NCBI GenBank assembly: GCA_023078685.1
Contig: JALGAS010000001.1
Location: 6,758,001-6,822,000 of the forward strand
Reading direction: 5' to 3'
From: Neopestalotiopsis rosae
Lineage: Eukaryota; Ascomycota; Sordariomycetes; Amphisphaeriales; Sporocadaceae
DNA length: 64,000 nucleotides
The translations under genes and the position numbers were made by a program. A model generated the notes under the pieces. It saw only the letters and a list, made by a program, of their open reading frames with translations. It made no database searches and was not told where the DNA came from. Positions 13,740 to 24,272 of the stretch are shown here, in pieces (the stretch's first letter is position 1; each line of letters begins with the position of its first letter).

Positions 13740-14405
13740 ATGCACTCCTCCCGTCTCTTCATGGGCATCTTGGCCCTATGCGCTGCCGCTGTTGATGCCA
13801 AGCCTTGTCGTCCGGCTGCAAACACCTCTGCACCGGCGGCTTCCCCCAGCCCTCCTGCAACGGCATCGGATGATGTCTCCATGACCACGGTCCTGGGGCC
13901 AACCTCAACCGATGTCTCCTACGTCTCAACCACGGAGTCCGCCGCCAGCGACCCTGTCATTACCGTGACATACGCCAAGAGCACCAGCACCTCGAGCTTG
14001 CCTGAGGAGTCGACGGCCACGACTTCCGACGTCGCCACCATCACCATCTCTGACGTGCCTGAGGAGTCGACGGCCACGATTTCGGATATTGACATCACCA
14101 TAATCATCACGCCCACGCCGACCGCCACCGCCACCGCCACTGCCACCACTACCGAAGTGTCCGCCGATGTCACGACCGTGACATCTGCCAGCAGTGCCGC
14201 CACCTCCACCGCCGCCGTGGACAGCGGCTATGCGTGCAACACGGACAGCGATTGCTTGAATAGCGCGCCGCAGGGTCTGTACTTATGTATCGATGCTGTT
14301 TGCGCTGGTATCAGCTGCGCCAGCGACAGTGACTGCGCAGCCGATTCCGTCGCTGTGAGCGACAACCTTCTCCAGTGCTACGGTGGTTACTGTCTTCCGG
14401 ACTAA
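13740..14405 (+). CDS. secreted Ser/Thr-rich cysteine-tail protein
   Basis: A single-exon frame of 221 aa. A signal peptide (hydrophobic run GILALCAAAVDA) is followed by about 140 residues very rich in Thr, Ser and Ala, including two near-identical PEESTAT units and a TPTATATATATTT run. This is typical of an O-glycosylated stalk. The last 60 residues hold eight cysteines in patterns such as CNTDSDC and CASDSDCA, suggesting a small disulphide-bonded head. There is no GPI signal. Likely a cell-wall or secreted protein of unknown function. A TATATAAG box lies about 120 bp upstream. Confidence 0.8.
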   Translation: MHSSRLFMGILALCAAAVDAKPCRPAANTSAPAASPSPPATASDDVSMTTVLGPTSTDVSYVSTTESAASDPVITVTYAKSTSTSSLPEESTATTSDVATITISDVPEESTATISDIDITIIITPTPTATATATATTTEVSADVTTVTSASSAATSTAAVDSGYACNTDSDCLNSAPQGLYLCIDAVCAGISCASDSDCAADSVAVSDNLLQCYGGYCLPD

Positions 14406-14832
14406 TCCAGTTTCTCCGGGTTGGATATTGCAGCTGGGTCTGATAATTATATCTCGTCCACGTTGTCGCACCACACTGTTTTAAGGGACGCCCTGGAATA
14501 GGAGACGACCAGGATCGGATTGGAAACTTTGTTGGGGCGTTTCTCGAGGACGCGGCCTGTTCCTATCCATGCAATGTTTGGTTCGTTTTAATATACTTAT
14601 TTAAAAGCTCCTTATAGAGCTTATTCAATTTAATTTGCGGATCCTAATTATATTTTAAACGGAGCTCCGGCTAAAAGCGCTATAACAGAATCTAGATACG
14701 GGGCCGCTGCCGAGCACTAAATGCCGTTAAAAGTAGATCCCTCACTATAGCGTCAGAATGAGTCAGCAGACCCCTGTCGTGCCGCAGTGGACGTATTGCA
14801 CTGGACGTGTTGAAACATGTACTGAACGTTTC

Positions 14833-16064
14833 TCACTCGGGATGAGGAAACATAATGTTCCTCGCAACCTTCAATTCGACATGACCGCCACTCAACAATG
14901 TCTGAACATCCTTCTCCGCCCAGCCCCTCTCCTTGACGATCTCTCCAACCATCCGGCGGAACCGCTCATCCCACCTGTCTTCCTCCAACTCAGTTTGGTC
15001 ATCGCGATCCGATAGAGGCATAGACATCTGCAGAATCTGTGCCGGGAGCAACAGTTGGCTCAGAGGGTACACGCCGGACAACTCCCAGTCCAATACACCC
15101 ACTACCTTGCCGTTACGTACGAGCATGTTGCCGGCGTGGAAGTCTTCGTGGACGAGCACGAGAGGCTCACCATCGATCTGTCGAAAGATGTCAAGGCCAC
15201 CGTCCTCCAGCTCTTGCCGTTGAGACTTCAATTGACGGTCAAAGTCATCTACAGTTGAGGTCAAGTCCTCGAAAAAATCCTCAATGTCTGCCGGGTCGGC
15301 ATGGGTGTAGAAATAGATCTCGCGGTCGTAGCATGCGAGGATGTAGTCTTTGCTATTGGCGTATGGGCCAATATCATAGCATGCTGGAGAATGTATCTTT
15401 GTCTGTGGGCAACCTACATTAGCGTTCGCGTTTGTATTAAGTGACCAGAAATACGCACTCTTCCATTGAACAATTTCGCAGCCTCGACCGTTGGACCAAA
15501 GGCTGGCGTGGAGGCTGTTCCTGGCGTCAGGCTTCCGATTGATGTAAACCTTGTCTCTCCGAGATTCGCAACCATGTTCGCGATTTGTCGACAGACGCAA
15601 GTCTTTTGCTCCTCGGTCAGATGTGGCCACACGATGCTCAATCTTTGCCCTTCGATGTATTCCACGGCCGTGTAAGCAGGCCTGGATCCACTAGTACCGT
15701 CGCTCCAACTGTACAACCTCGGAACCGGGATATCGGGGACATTTGCAGCCACCCACTGCAAGCTGGCAACCTCGCTACGAATTTGATAAGGATGTAGAGA
15801 AGGGGTATCAAGGCTGATACGAACAACGAATCGATTTGGACTCATTGACTCAGGCTATTGATCAAGGTCAGCGACTCCGTAGGGCGATTGTTGGAAGCGT
15901 TCCTGACATACCACATGGCAACTGGCAAGCCATACACTGTTATATCCTCCTCTAGCAAGAAAATCGACGGTAGTGATTGTTTCCTGCCCATGCATCTCTC
16001 CCGCAACGCTCTTGGCGATTGCTTCCGCTTCACGTTTCAATGCTTCAACATTCTCTTCCTCCAT
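14833..16064 (-). CDS. APH-family phosphotransferase 1
   Basis: Three exons on the minus strand (16064-15912, 15854-15459, 15402-14833) give 372 aa; introns of 57 and 56 nt keep phase. It has the aminoglycoside phosphotransferase / choline kinase-like fold: an N-lobe loop GGYNSVWL, the catalytic loop VHEDFHAGNML (HxDxxxxN) and the metal-binding GVLDWELSG. Fungal members are numerous, act in the cytosol and mostly have unknown small-molecule substrates; drug resistance should not be assumed. The start chosen is the first ATG; three in-frame GTG codons precede it. A related gene with the same orientation lies 1.6 kb to the right. Confidence 0.87.
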
Positions 16065-16396
16065 CACCACCACCTCTTCACTTACGTGGCTATCGTCTGT
16101 CGTCCCTTTTTACCTTTGAACTCGATAACAAACATAGCGATGGAATGTCTTCGGGCTGTCTTCTGACAAACGGCGTACTCACCACGTCTCTATATCGGGC
16201 GGTACCAAAAGTGCAGAATGCGGGGAGATTGAGCTGAGATAGTGGGGATGCAACATTCCTACCTAGGTATGTACCCATGTTTGCCCTGTTGCCCTGCAGC
16301 AACTGCGCCTTAGGCACAGCTAAGGCACCTAGCGACACACTGCGCTGAAAGGACAGCCTGAGTTCTTTCTAATGCTGGGCGAGGAACGGGTTGGTT

Positions 16397-16434
16397 GGCG
16401 AGAATGAGCACGAAGGTTCGTGCTCATTCTCGCC
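16397..16434. repeat. perfect 38-bp palindrome
   Basis: Two 18-nt arms, GGCGAGAATGAGCACGAA and its exact reverse complement, are separated by only GG. It lies in the spacer upstream of the APH gene. It could form a cruciform or hairpin or be a dimeric binding site; there is no poly-T tail to suggest a terminator. Confidence 0.9.
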
Positions 16435-16764
16435 ATTCAAGTGGAGGCGTGGATTGGAAAATGCTATTCCCGCTACAGGACCCTTATAACAGCCCCTAGG
16501 TGAATTATCCACTAAAATAAGACTCAGCAAACAATACGATCTAAACTTGTACTATCTCCAGCATTAACCAGCAATTTTCACCCGCTTTCAAATTTCATGT
16601 TGCTTTCCACGTATTCTATTACTATCTAATGCTTTGATGCAGAGAAAGAATGATTACATATCTACTCATGTACATGCAACACAACCCGGGGCAATCTATA
16701 TCGAGGCTGCAGTAATTCGCCGCAACTTCACCTTTGTGCCTCTACGAAGTACTGTCGCCCTGCA

Positions 16765-16767
<3 letters not shown>

Positions 16768-16810
<43 letters not shown>
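16768..16810. repeat. 43-nt poly-C tract
   Basis: An uninterrupted run of 43 C residues, read directly. It lies in non-coding sequence between the two APH genes. The exact length should be treated with care, because homopolymers are easily misread. Confidence 0.9.
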
Positions 16811-17665
16811 TTCTCCTCTTCTACAGTTCAATCTTGCCCTGAGCGCAAAATTGGAGCAAATCTAGCTGTTTGGTTACACGGTTGCCAATATTAGAATCAG
16901 TCGATTAACAAACAAAAACAAAAGCTGCAGACCAGCAAGTGTGTAATAGATCCACGTCTCTGACTCTTTGCGACAATTGAATCCCACATCAAGAATTACG
17001 TTCGCGCCCCGCTGTCCACTAACTTTACTTCTATAACCAGTCCTATTAGCGTGAAGTACTACTACACGTCCAATTCACAAGCCGTCGCCCGATTTCGCAA
17101 GCGCGTCCGCAGCGGCAGCACCGACGATGCCGCCGCCGCGCAGCTCTTTGCCAACTCGAGCAACCCGGCCATGTTCTCGAGATTTCTGAGTGTACCACAT
17201 TAGCAAGCAATGCAAAGTATTCTCATTTAGGATAACAGCTCGTTCTACCATGGCACTGTGCAACATATTTCAAATGATGAATATTTCATTAATATGATAT
17301 GATGAAGTGGCACTGGAAAGTACTCCTGCAGGGCTTCGATCATATCCTGCAGAAGCCCGTGAATATCGTGACAAGGAACCTCGCCGAATGTTCGGGAGGC
17401 ATGCCCGAAGTGCTTGGTAATTCAAGCAACTTTACCTCATAGGTAGTACGGGTTATAGATATGGATGATCACCGGGAACAGTCCATGCCAAATACGAAAC
17501 TTATTCTATTGGCATCGGCATGAACGGCCCCCAAGATCTTTGTCAGATCCATAAAGACAACATGAGAAAGAAACCAATAAACTATTCGACTTTGGCTCCG
17601 AAGCTCAACAGTACTCCTTTCGCCACCATATTGAGCAACCGAACTTTCAAGATTGTATAGATTGA
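16811..17665. other. intergenic, no gene seen
   Basis: About 0.85 kb of AT-leaning sequence to the right of the C tract, reaching the 3' end of the second APH gene. One short minus-strand frame near 17075-17266 has no support as a gene. Confidence 0.45.
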
Positions 17666-18914
17666 CTACCTAGACGCCTTTTCCAAGTCCGCTACGACTT
17701 TATCATAAGAACCCAGTTTCCCAACAGTAAAAGCTCCAAACAAATAAGCTAAAGCTTGGCTTAAACTGTCACTGAGACAGGCAGAGAGCAAGTTGTCTTC
17801 ACCTTCAGCCAACTTCACCATCTGCACATAATCACGCCGCTCGGACCATCTTTCCCTCGCGTCCTCATCGAGGGGTTGCCCATTTTGGTCGTAATGCTCT
17901 GGCAGGTCGAATGACCGAGGCATGGCGGCAAGAAATTCAGGGTATGCAACAAGTCCCCAAGGAACCGTACATGCCCCTTCCCAATCAATGATTCCTGTGA
18001 CGTTGAAGCTAGCCTCATCAACCATAATATTGCTGTGTAGGAAATCATCATGACATAAAGGGAATGGCCCTTCGTTGTACAAGGGGAGTTGTTTGGCCAT
18101 GCCTTTGATCTGTCTTGGGAAGTCGTCGATGATTTGGAGCATCTCTTCCACTGGCATTGGGGTTCTCTGCAATATTTGCGTGATTTCTTCCTTGTCACGC
18201 GGGAATTTGGCTCTTTCAGCCCATGACTCAAAGAAGGCCGCCGCGGTATCAAACGGACCGCCGATTCCCGGAATTGGACCCAAGTCGTATTGACCACCCT
18301 CATTCCGGATAATAGTCCCGATTTTCGGGAGTCGCATTGACGTGAGCTGAACCTACTCAAGTAAGTTTCTGCGCCATCGGAATTATCAGGAGTGATAATT
18401 AGAAACGAACCTGACACTTAGCGACAGAGCGATAGAAGTTCTGCCGGCATTGCATGGGTATCACACCACGGTGGACCTTGTGACCGCCATGAGCATCCAT
18501 AGCAACAACGCCAGGTAGCATCTCGATGAGCATAAAAGCAGTTTCTGCGGCATTGTTTGCGTCGGTATTGTAGGCAAAGACTTGTGGGACGCGCAAGGTG
18601 GAATGGTCTCGAATGAACTGCATTGTTGCGACTTCCTGATCCAGCTTTGTGCCAACTGAACCGGGAGGCTGGCCTCTGTTGATGGGAATTCTGGCTGCCC
18701 AGCGAGTTTTGTCGGAGAACTCAAGTTGACGGACGGCGTGGTTCCATCCGCTCGCTATTTGATCCAGAACTACACATTCCAAGCTCTGGTTGGCATCCGA
18801 GGCAATTCCACAGAGCTGATCCCATTTGACTTGTTCAAAACAAGCAATAGCTTCATCATCACCGCTCTGAAGAAATGTCTGAACTGATGTCCAGGATGTT
18901 GAGTCTGCGGCCAT
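17666..18914 (-). CDS. APH-family phosphotransferase 2
   Basis: Two exons (18914-18411, 18352-17666) give 396 aa. The N-lobe is present (WAARIPIN), then FMLIEMLPG at the hinge, the catalytic loop CHDDFLHSNIMV and the metal-binding GIIDWEGA. The usual HGD of the Brenner motif reads HDD here, as in many fungal APH paralogues. It shares fold and orientation with the first APH gene, but the exon layout differs, so this is not a recent tandem copy. The start is the first in-frame ATG (a TTG lies 63 nt upstream). The substrate is unknown. Confidence 0.87.
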
Positions 18915-18977
18915 TGGGATCACTTCACTAAAATAATTTATCAGATGCTCTAGGACACCCGGAGACTTGTATTGCAA

Positions 18978-19736
18978 CGGGGTTCCGTTCGGGTTGATAT
19001 GTCAACAAAGGCATTTGCTGCCTACAGCCCCATGTACAAGAACCACAAAAAGCCAAGCTGCTGCCTAAGGGCAAACTGGGCTTTGTTCGGGTATAAGCAT
19101 AAGAAGTTTATTGGTATTTTCAGTTCAACTTATCTATTCCCTATAGTTTCAATCCTAAGCCGTCTTTCCATGAGCGCCGTATTGTAATTATAGTAAAATC
19201 AGTGTATTGGTTCGCATGATAGAAACAATGATGAACGTGGGCTGAACCCCGCACTGGGCTACCCTGACACAAAGGGAGCTTTCAGCTGAGTCGAACGAAT
19301 TTGACCCTAATACGTCTTCTACTTTTGTTAGATACCAAAAACACATAATATAGTCATTCTAAGTTCTAGTTTATCAATTTTATAATTACACTTACGCTTA
19401 GCTCATTAATGGGCCAATAAGCCTATTAATGCTTAGTTTTAGCTGACAGAGGTAGCTGGGTTTATTTTATATTGCTTGCGTTGTCCCGTCGTAAGCCCCG
19501 CATACTTGTTCAAAGCGCCAGCAACTTTATTTGTCGTATGCGAAAATGGATGTTCGTGCCACAATGGTAGACTTGATGAGTCAAATCAATTAAGCCCTTT
19601 AAATATCCTTGACGGCTAGATACCGTTGTACAATGGTTCGAGTTGTGGAAAGTTGATTGACCCACCTAGCGGAACCGAGGGAAGGTATAAGTTTCCTAGA
19701 GGCACACCGAGAGGAATAGAGGGTGCGCAGGCCATA
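18978..19736. other. AT-rich spacer
   Basis: AT-rich sequence with many TA steps and no coding-like frame. It resembles decayed, possibly RIP-affected DNA, but I recognise no element. Confidence 0.4.
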
Positions 19737-20375
19737 TCAAACGAGATGAAACGGATTCTCAATCATACTATCATACGCCCTAACTGGGAAGATTCCTTCA
19801 TGCATACCTCTCGTCTCTAGGTCCTCGGTCAAGCTGTTCAGGGAGCGCGCGTGGGTTCGCATCCAGCCTGTATACGGACCACCGCCTTGATATGGGATAG
19901 ATGCAGGATCCCTAGCATCGACGACAATGACGAACGGCTCCTCGTCGCCGTCTCGACGGGGTTCGTCGTCTGCTTGCAGCAGAGATGCCAAGGCGGCTTC
20001 ATCCACGACCAAGACGCTGTCTCGCCTCACGTCCGACTCCCACTCGGCTTCGCCCACTGCTTCCTGCTTCCTATGCTGGGTATAGTCCTTGACCCAGGCA
20101 TTGAATGCCGTGCGCACCGAATCATAGCTGGCGCCCGCCAGAGCATCGCGGTCCGAAATAACTGGGAGCGCGAATGTGTCCGGGTCCATCTCGGCGTCCT
20201 CGTCGCGGGGCAGCGCACGAGCACGCAGTTTGGCCAGCGCTGTCGACCACTGTTCCTCGTCCTTCGCCCCTTCGGTCGCGTACGCGGTGCGCACGACGAC
20301 GAAGCCCCACTCGTGAGTAAAGCTGCTCATGAACGTGCGGAAGGCAGCGGCCAACTCGTCATTCGCGCGGGTCAT
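19737..20375 (-). CDS. conserved fungal protein of unknown function
   Basis: One exon, 212 aa. The frame has strong codon-third-position GC and an acidic, Asp/Arg-rich composition. It starts MTRANDELAAAFRTFM and soon has WGFVVVRTAY, with YDSVRTAFNAWV in the middle and VIVVDARDP near the C-terminus. I know similar Trp-Gly-Phe-VRT proteins as a widespread uncharacterised family in ascomycetes, but I cannot assign a function. There is no signal peptide or membrane segment. The start is the first ATG. Confidence 0.7.
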   Translation of the reverse strand: MTRANDELAAAFRTFMSSFTHEWGFVVVRTAYATEGAKDEEQWSTALAKLRARALPRDEDAEMDPDTFALPVISDRDALAGASYDSVRTAFNAWVKDYTQHRKQEAVGEAEWESDVRRDSVLVVDEAALASLLQADDEPRRDGDEEPFVIVVDARDPASIPYQGGGPYTGWMRTHARSLNSLTEDLETRGMHEGIFPVRAYDSMIENPFHLV

Positions 20376-20580
20376 TTAGGCGTCAGCCATTAGTCAAGTC
20401 CGCATTTTCGATCTTGGGTACTACCACTTAGAGAAAGTAGGGCAGCGCCGTATATAGCCCTTTTGAATGCAAGTGTAATATACAAAGATAATCTCCAATT
20501 GATTCTTATCCAAGTTCGATATACGAATTATTTATTCGAAATTTTGATCGTTGGGAATTCGCGTACGAAAATGGTGGCTC

Positions 20581-20911
20581 CACTGCACTGCACCACCTAT
20601 TGTACTGCACCACTTATTGGGCTCCCACCTGGATTAACGATACAGCTGCTTGCCAGCTCCCGATGCAGGCCGTCTTGCTAGAACCACGTAGATCGAGTGC
20701 CGCGCAATAGGTGGTGCATCGAAATTATAGTGAATACCTAGGTGGTGCACCGCAATTGTAGTGCAGTGCACTTGGTGGTATAATACAGTGGGTGGTCCAG
20801 TAGGATAGGTGGTGCAGTATGGTGGTTTTTTGCTGTGTTGGCAAAGGCTTACGTGATTTTCCCTTATATCCACGGGGCCCCGTGAAGCTTTATTTCCACG
20901 GGGCCCCGTGG
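20581..20911. repeat. inverted GCACCACCT repeats and twin GGGGCCCC palindromes
   Basis: On the left, TGCACCACCT-type units occur near 20588 and 20605. On the right, the reverse form AGGTGGTGCA occurs near 20708, 20749 and 20808. These are followed by two palindromes, CACGGGGCCCCGTG (20871-20884) and CCACGGGGCCCCGTGG (20896-20911), 11 bp apart. The arrangement suggests a small fold-back (MITE-like) element or a composite repeat; no transposase is present. Confidence 0.6.
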
Positions 20912-21014
20912 CTGTATTGGGAGCCCCTACCATGCCCCGCCTTACCCACCAACTGGGTACTGGTACACACACATACCCCTCTACACTAGGTACCTAGGTA
21001 TGTAGGGCTTGCGA

Positions 21015-22502
21015 TTAAAGGGCAATCTTTTTCTTTTTTGTCATTGGTGACGCTTGTGAGCTCACTTTGGACGATGTCAAAGATATCTCTTCTTCAGGAC
21101 AAATTGTTGGCCAAGGTTCCGAGTAGAAGTTCTCGCACAAGCAGTGATGGACGAGCTGCTTCCTGGACAATCTACCTCCGCTCTCGATAATAGACATCAC
21201 CTTCTGGTGCGTAGGCAACTTGTGGCCCGGACCTAAACTCTCTGCAGTCTGAAGAAGCCACCCGTTGTACTCTTGTATCTCTGTCGGCTTCCCAGATCGC
21301 ACGTCTTGGACCATCGAACCAATATGGGTTCTCACCTTGTAGCCAACATCATAGACCACACGCCGCAAATTGGAGAAAGTGAAACGCTGAACGAGTGTTT
21401 CCCTGCTCAGGCCCCCCCGGTACGACACATCATCAGCGCCGCCACCAAAGGTGTTCTGGCCGGATGGATCCAGCACCAAATGTGACAGCACGATGCTCGC
21501 TTCTCGAATCAGCGTATCGACGACCTGCAACAGCAGGTCCCCGCGATCAACAAACAGCTCTCCATTCTCGCAGTCCATGATAGCGGTCAACGGATTGAGG
21601 ACAGAGTTAACGACGAGCTTCTCAAGCTGTGAAGCCCATAGCTCCCTTGCGCAAATGACTCGAGCCGAAAGATGTGGTGCCTGAGCTATCTGACTCAGTA
21701 GGTAATGGTGTGCATATCCCGGGTGTGTATTCACATGGACTGGGCCAATCGACATGGCCGCCAACGACGAGTGGACGCTTCGGAAATGTGCCAGAGAGCT
21801 GACGCCATGAGTGGTCACGCACGCCAGCCAACTCGGGCCCGTGTCGTCAGGGAACCGGCGTCGTCGGTAGAGCTCACCCGCGGTTCCCCAGAGCTTGCAC
21901 ATACCGTTCTGGACAAAGGCTATCGTCGATGCGCTATGTAAGTACCGCCTCAACCTGTCGATCTGTGACATGACACTGGTTGCCTTTGTTGCTACGATGA
22001 GGTTCCTAATCGGCGTGAGCTCTTGGATTGGGCCATTCGTTGGCTTTTCGTCCGTCCACCACTCAACATCGAAATTCGTGAATCTGTTCACCTTGCCGCG
22101 CCGTGTAATCTCGATTCCTGGTGTTGATTCCCAGTGTTCCAGAAGCGACTTGCGATGGACGACTAGGGTGATTGGTGGATCAGTCGGGGTTTGAGAGAGA
22201 CTGGTCGCAAGCAGACGGCCAAGGTTTCCGACGCCAAGCACATAAATCCTTTCCTGGGTTGTTCTGTTGGGTGCTGCATTATTCGGGATAGCTGATGGCA
22301 AACAGGCAGGGCGGGAGGAGAGATTCGCGGCTGTCCAAGCGTATAGCGTCGGCGCAGGGCTATCGTCTTTGATGATGCTCTCAAGCCAGGCTGCTGGCGT
22401 CTGTTGGAGGCTGCTCTTCTGGGCTTGCTGTTGGTCGGGCAGTATCGATTGGATCTGCTGATGTGCAGGCAGCACAGACTGGAAGTGCCGGACAGCCGCC
22501 AT
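21015..22502 (-). CDS. 2-dehydropantoate 2-reductase (ketopantoate reductase)
   Basis: One exon; the start at the MAAVRHF methionine gives 495 aa (upstream in-frame codons allow a longer form). It would reduce ketopantoate to pantoate with NADPH. Evidence: an N-terminal Rossmann motif IYVLGVGNLGRLLA, the ApbA/PanE substrate segments (VATKATSV, AFVQNGM) and, in the C-terminal helical domain, KLVVNSVLNPLTAIMDCENGEL, with the Lys and Asn that bind ketopantoate. The N-terminal 100 residues are extra and basic/Gln-rich, possibly a mitochondrial leader. It is divergent from pantoate-beta-alanine ligase 680 bp away, the next pathway enzyme, which strongly supports the role. It ends in a basic KKKK tail. 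Confidence 0.9.
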   Translation of the reverse strand: MAAVRHFQSVLPAHQQIQSILPDQQQAQKSSLQQTPAAWLESIIKDDSPAPTLYAWTAANLSSRPACLPSAIPNNAAPNRTTQERIYVLGVGNLGRLLATSLSQTPTDPPITLVVHRKSLLEHWESTPGIEITRRGKVNRFTNFDVEWWTDEKPTNGPIQELTPIRNLIVATKATSVMSQIDRLRRYLHSASTIAFVQNGMCKLWGTAGELYRRRRFPDDTGPSWLACVTTHGVSSLAHFRSVHSSLAAMSIGPVHVNTHPGYAHHYLLSQIAQAPHLSARVICARELWASQLEKLVVNSVLNPLTAIMDCENGELFVDRGDLLLQVVDTLIREASIVLSHLVLDPSGQNTFGGGADDVSYRGGLSRETLVQRFTFSNLRRVVYDVGYKVRTHIGSMVQDVRSGKPTEIQEYNGWLLQTAESLGPGHKLPTHQKVMSIIESGGRLSRKQLVHHCLCENFYSEPWPTICPEEEISLTSSKVSSQASPMTKKKKIAL

Positions 22503-23183
22503 TCGGAAGTTACGGAGCGGGCTTCTCCTGGTTCGGCACAATAAGCATGTGTGAAATTGCCAGCTCCAGAATTTACACAACAGAAGATATAGCAAGTGTG
22601 TGAGGTGTTGTTTGTGCAAGTTGGACTAAACCATGAGGTCGACTGGCGGGATCTGAGGGGAGTCGCAGCAACATTGCCGAGAGAATTTGTCAACAGAAAT
22701 CGATACTTCATACGTGATCTGTTATTCTGATCGGGTGTCGGTTCAGCGAGGATCTTGATCCCTGGCGCGTCAAGCCATTATCCTGATCCATCCGCGGTGC
22801 AACTAACTGCCGAACGGCATGTTAGATAACATTCAAGCGTTCGACAGGGTTTCTGCATGTGAGCATTGCATCATGATTCACACTGAATTATGTGCATAGC
22901 TGGAATACAGGCTGTCATGTATCCCATATTCACGCAGCCCCAGAACGACATGTCCCTTGGCAAGGAGCATTACCGAGATCCATGGAGAGTCTCGGGCCAT
23001 CTTAGGTCCGACCTGCAAATGTCAGAGCCGTGCGAGTTCCTATAATCGAGATAGATTCGACTAACACTTGATTCTAGCAAGTTACCAGCGACTATAAGTA
23101 TAAATTGTCTCGGTGTTGCGCCATATTAATCGTAATGATTGGCTATATTGTTTAGCCACCACCACCTCCCCCAGGATTTCAGA
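22503..23183. promoter_or_regulatory. shared promoter region of the pantothenate gene pair
   Basis: A 681-bp gap between two divergent starts. A TATAAGTATAA box lies about 90 bp before the ligase ATG. Co-regulation of the pair is inferred from layout; no specific operator was identified. Confidence 0.55.
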
Positions 23184-24272
23184 ATGGCCACCACGGCCAC
23201 CCAAAACATCGTCTCCGCAACCTCAAGCCGTCTCGCCTCTAGCGAGACCATTCCATCAACCCAAATCCGCATCCTCCGGACTTTTGCCGCGATAACATCA
23301 TGGCGCCGCGCGCATCACCGCAGTGGCACTACCGTCGGCTTCGTGCCAACCATGGGCGCCCTACATAACGGGCACCTCAGCCTCATTCGCGCCGCAGCCC
23401 GTGAGAGTGACACCGTGATCGTTAGCATCTACCTCAATCCGACCCAATTTGGCCCCAAGGAGGACTTCTCATCCTATCCCTCGACCTGGGACGCTGACTG
23501 CCGCCTACTTACGGATCTTGACCGTGAGCTAGCGAAAGACAGCACCAATAAGGGCCGTATCACCGCCGTCTTCGCCCCGAGCCACGACGTCATGTACCCT
23601 ACAGGCGTCCCAGGCTCCGAGATTGAGTCCAAAGGCAGCTTCGTGACCATTACCCCAGTGGGCGAGGTCCTCGAGGGTGCGAGCCGGCCAACCTTTTTCC
23701 GTGGCGTTGCTACGCACTGCATGAAGCTTTTCGGCGCCGTCCAGCCTGACAAGGCGTTTTTCGGCCAGAAGGATGTCCAGCAAGCTGTTGTTGTTAAGAA
23801 GATGGTCAAAGACTTCCTACTACATATTGAGTTGATAGTTTGTCCTACCGAGCGCGAACATGATGGTCTGGCCATGAGCTCACGGAATGTTTACCTGGGT
23901 GAAAGGCGACGGCCAGTTGCTACAGTTTTGATTCGCGCTCTGGAAGCTGCGGCGAGAAATTATAATGATGGCGCGACGGAGCGTGATGTTATACTAGGCG
24001 CGGCGAAGCAGGTCATATCGGAGACCCAGGCCCAGCAGGCGGCCTTATCGGCGACGCAGAGGGTGAAATTTGAGGTTGATTATATCTCCCTTGCCCAGCC
24101 AGATACGTTAGAGGAAGTTACTGCGCACGTCGATCGCGCGAAAGGGGCTGTACTCAGTGGCGCTATCAAGATTTTGCCTGTCGAGGAAGTGAGGTCAGGC
24201 GAGCAGCTGGGCCACAGCGGCGGGCCTATGGTGCGGATTATTGACAATATTATCTTAGAGGGTTCAGTTTGA
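23184..24272 (+). CDS. pantoate-beta-alanine ligase (pantothenate synthetase)
   Basis: One exon, 362 aa. It joins pantoate and beta-alanine with ATP to make pantothenate. Diagnostic PanC motifs are all visible: VPTMGALHNGHLSLI with the adenylate-binding HxGH-like site (HNGH), NPTQFGPKEDF, the FFGQKDVQQ region that binds pantoate and ATP, and the GLAMSSRNVYL signature. The N-terminal 40 residues are Ser/Thr-rich and may be a targeting peptide. Length is slightly above bacterial PanC (about 280) and as expected for fungal forms. The ATG chosen follows an in-frame TTG and opens the Ser/Thr-rich leader. Confidence 0.95.
   Translation: MATTATQNIVSATSSRLASSETIPSTQIRILRTFAAITSWRRAHHRSGTTVGFVPTMGALHNGHLSLIRAAARESDTVIVSIYLNPTQFGPKEDFSSYPSTWDADCRLLTDLDRELAKDSTNKGRITAVFAPSHDVMYPTGVPGSEIESKGSFVTITPVGEVLEGASRPTFFRGVATHCMKLFGAVQPDKAFFGQKDVQQAVVVKKMVKDFLLHIELIVCPTEREHDGLAMSSRNVYLGERRRPVATVLIRALEAAARNYNDGATERDVILGAAKQVISETQAQQAALSATQRVKFEVDYISLAQPDTLEEVTAHVDRAKGAVLSGAIKILPVEEVRSGEQLGHSGGPMVRIIDNIILEGSV

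Noticed and set aside
14833..18914. Two APH-type kinases as an antibiotic-resistance or self-resistance pair
   Set aside because: Fungal APH-family proteins are numerous and mostly unlinked to drugs; there is no biosynthetic context nearby and the two differ in exon layout.
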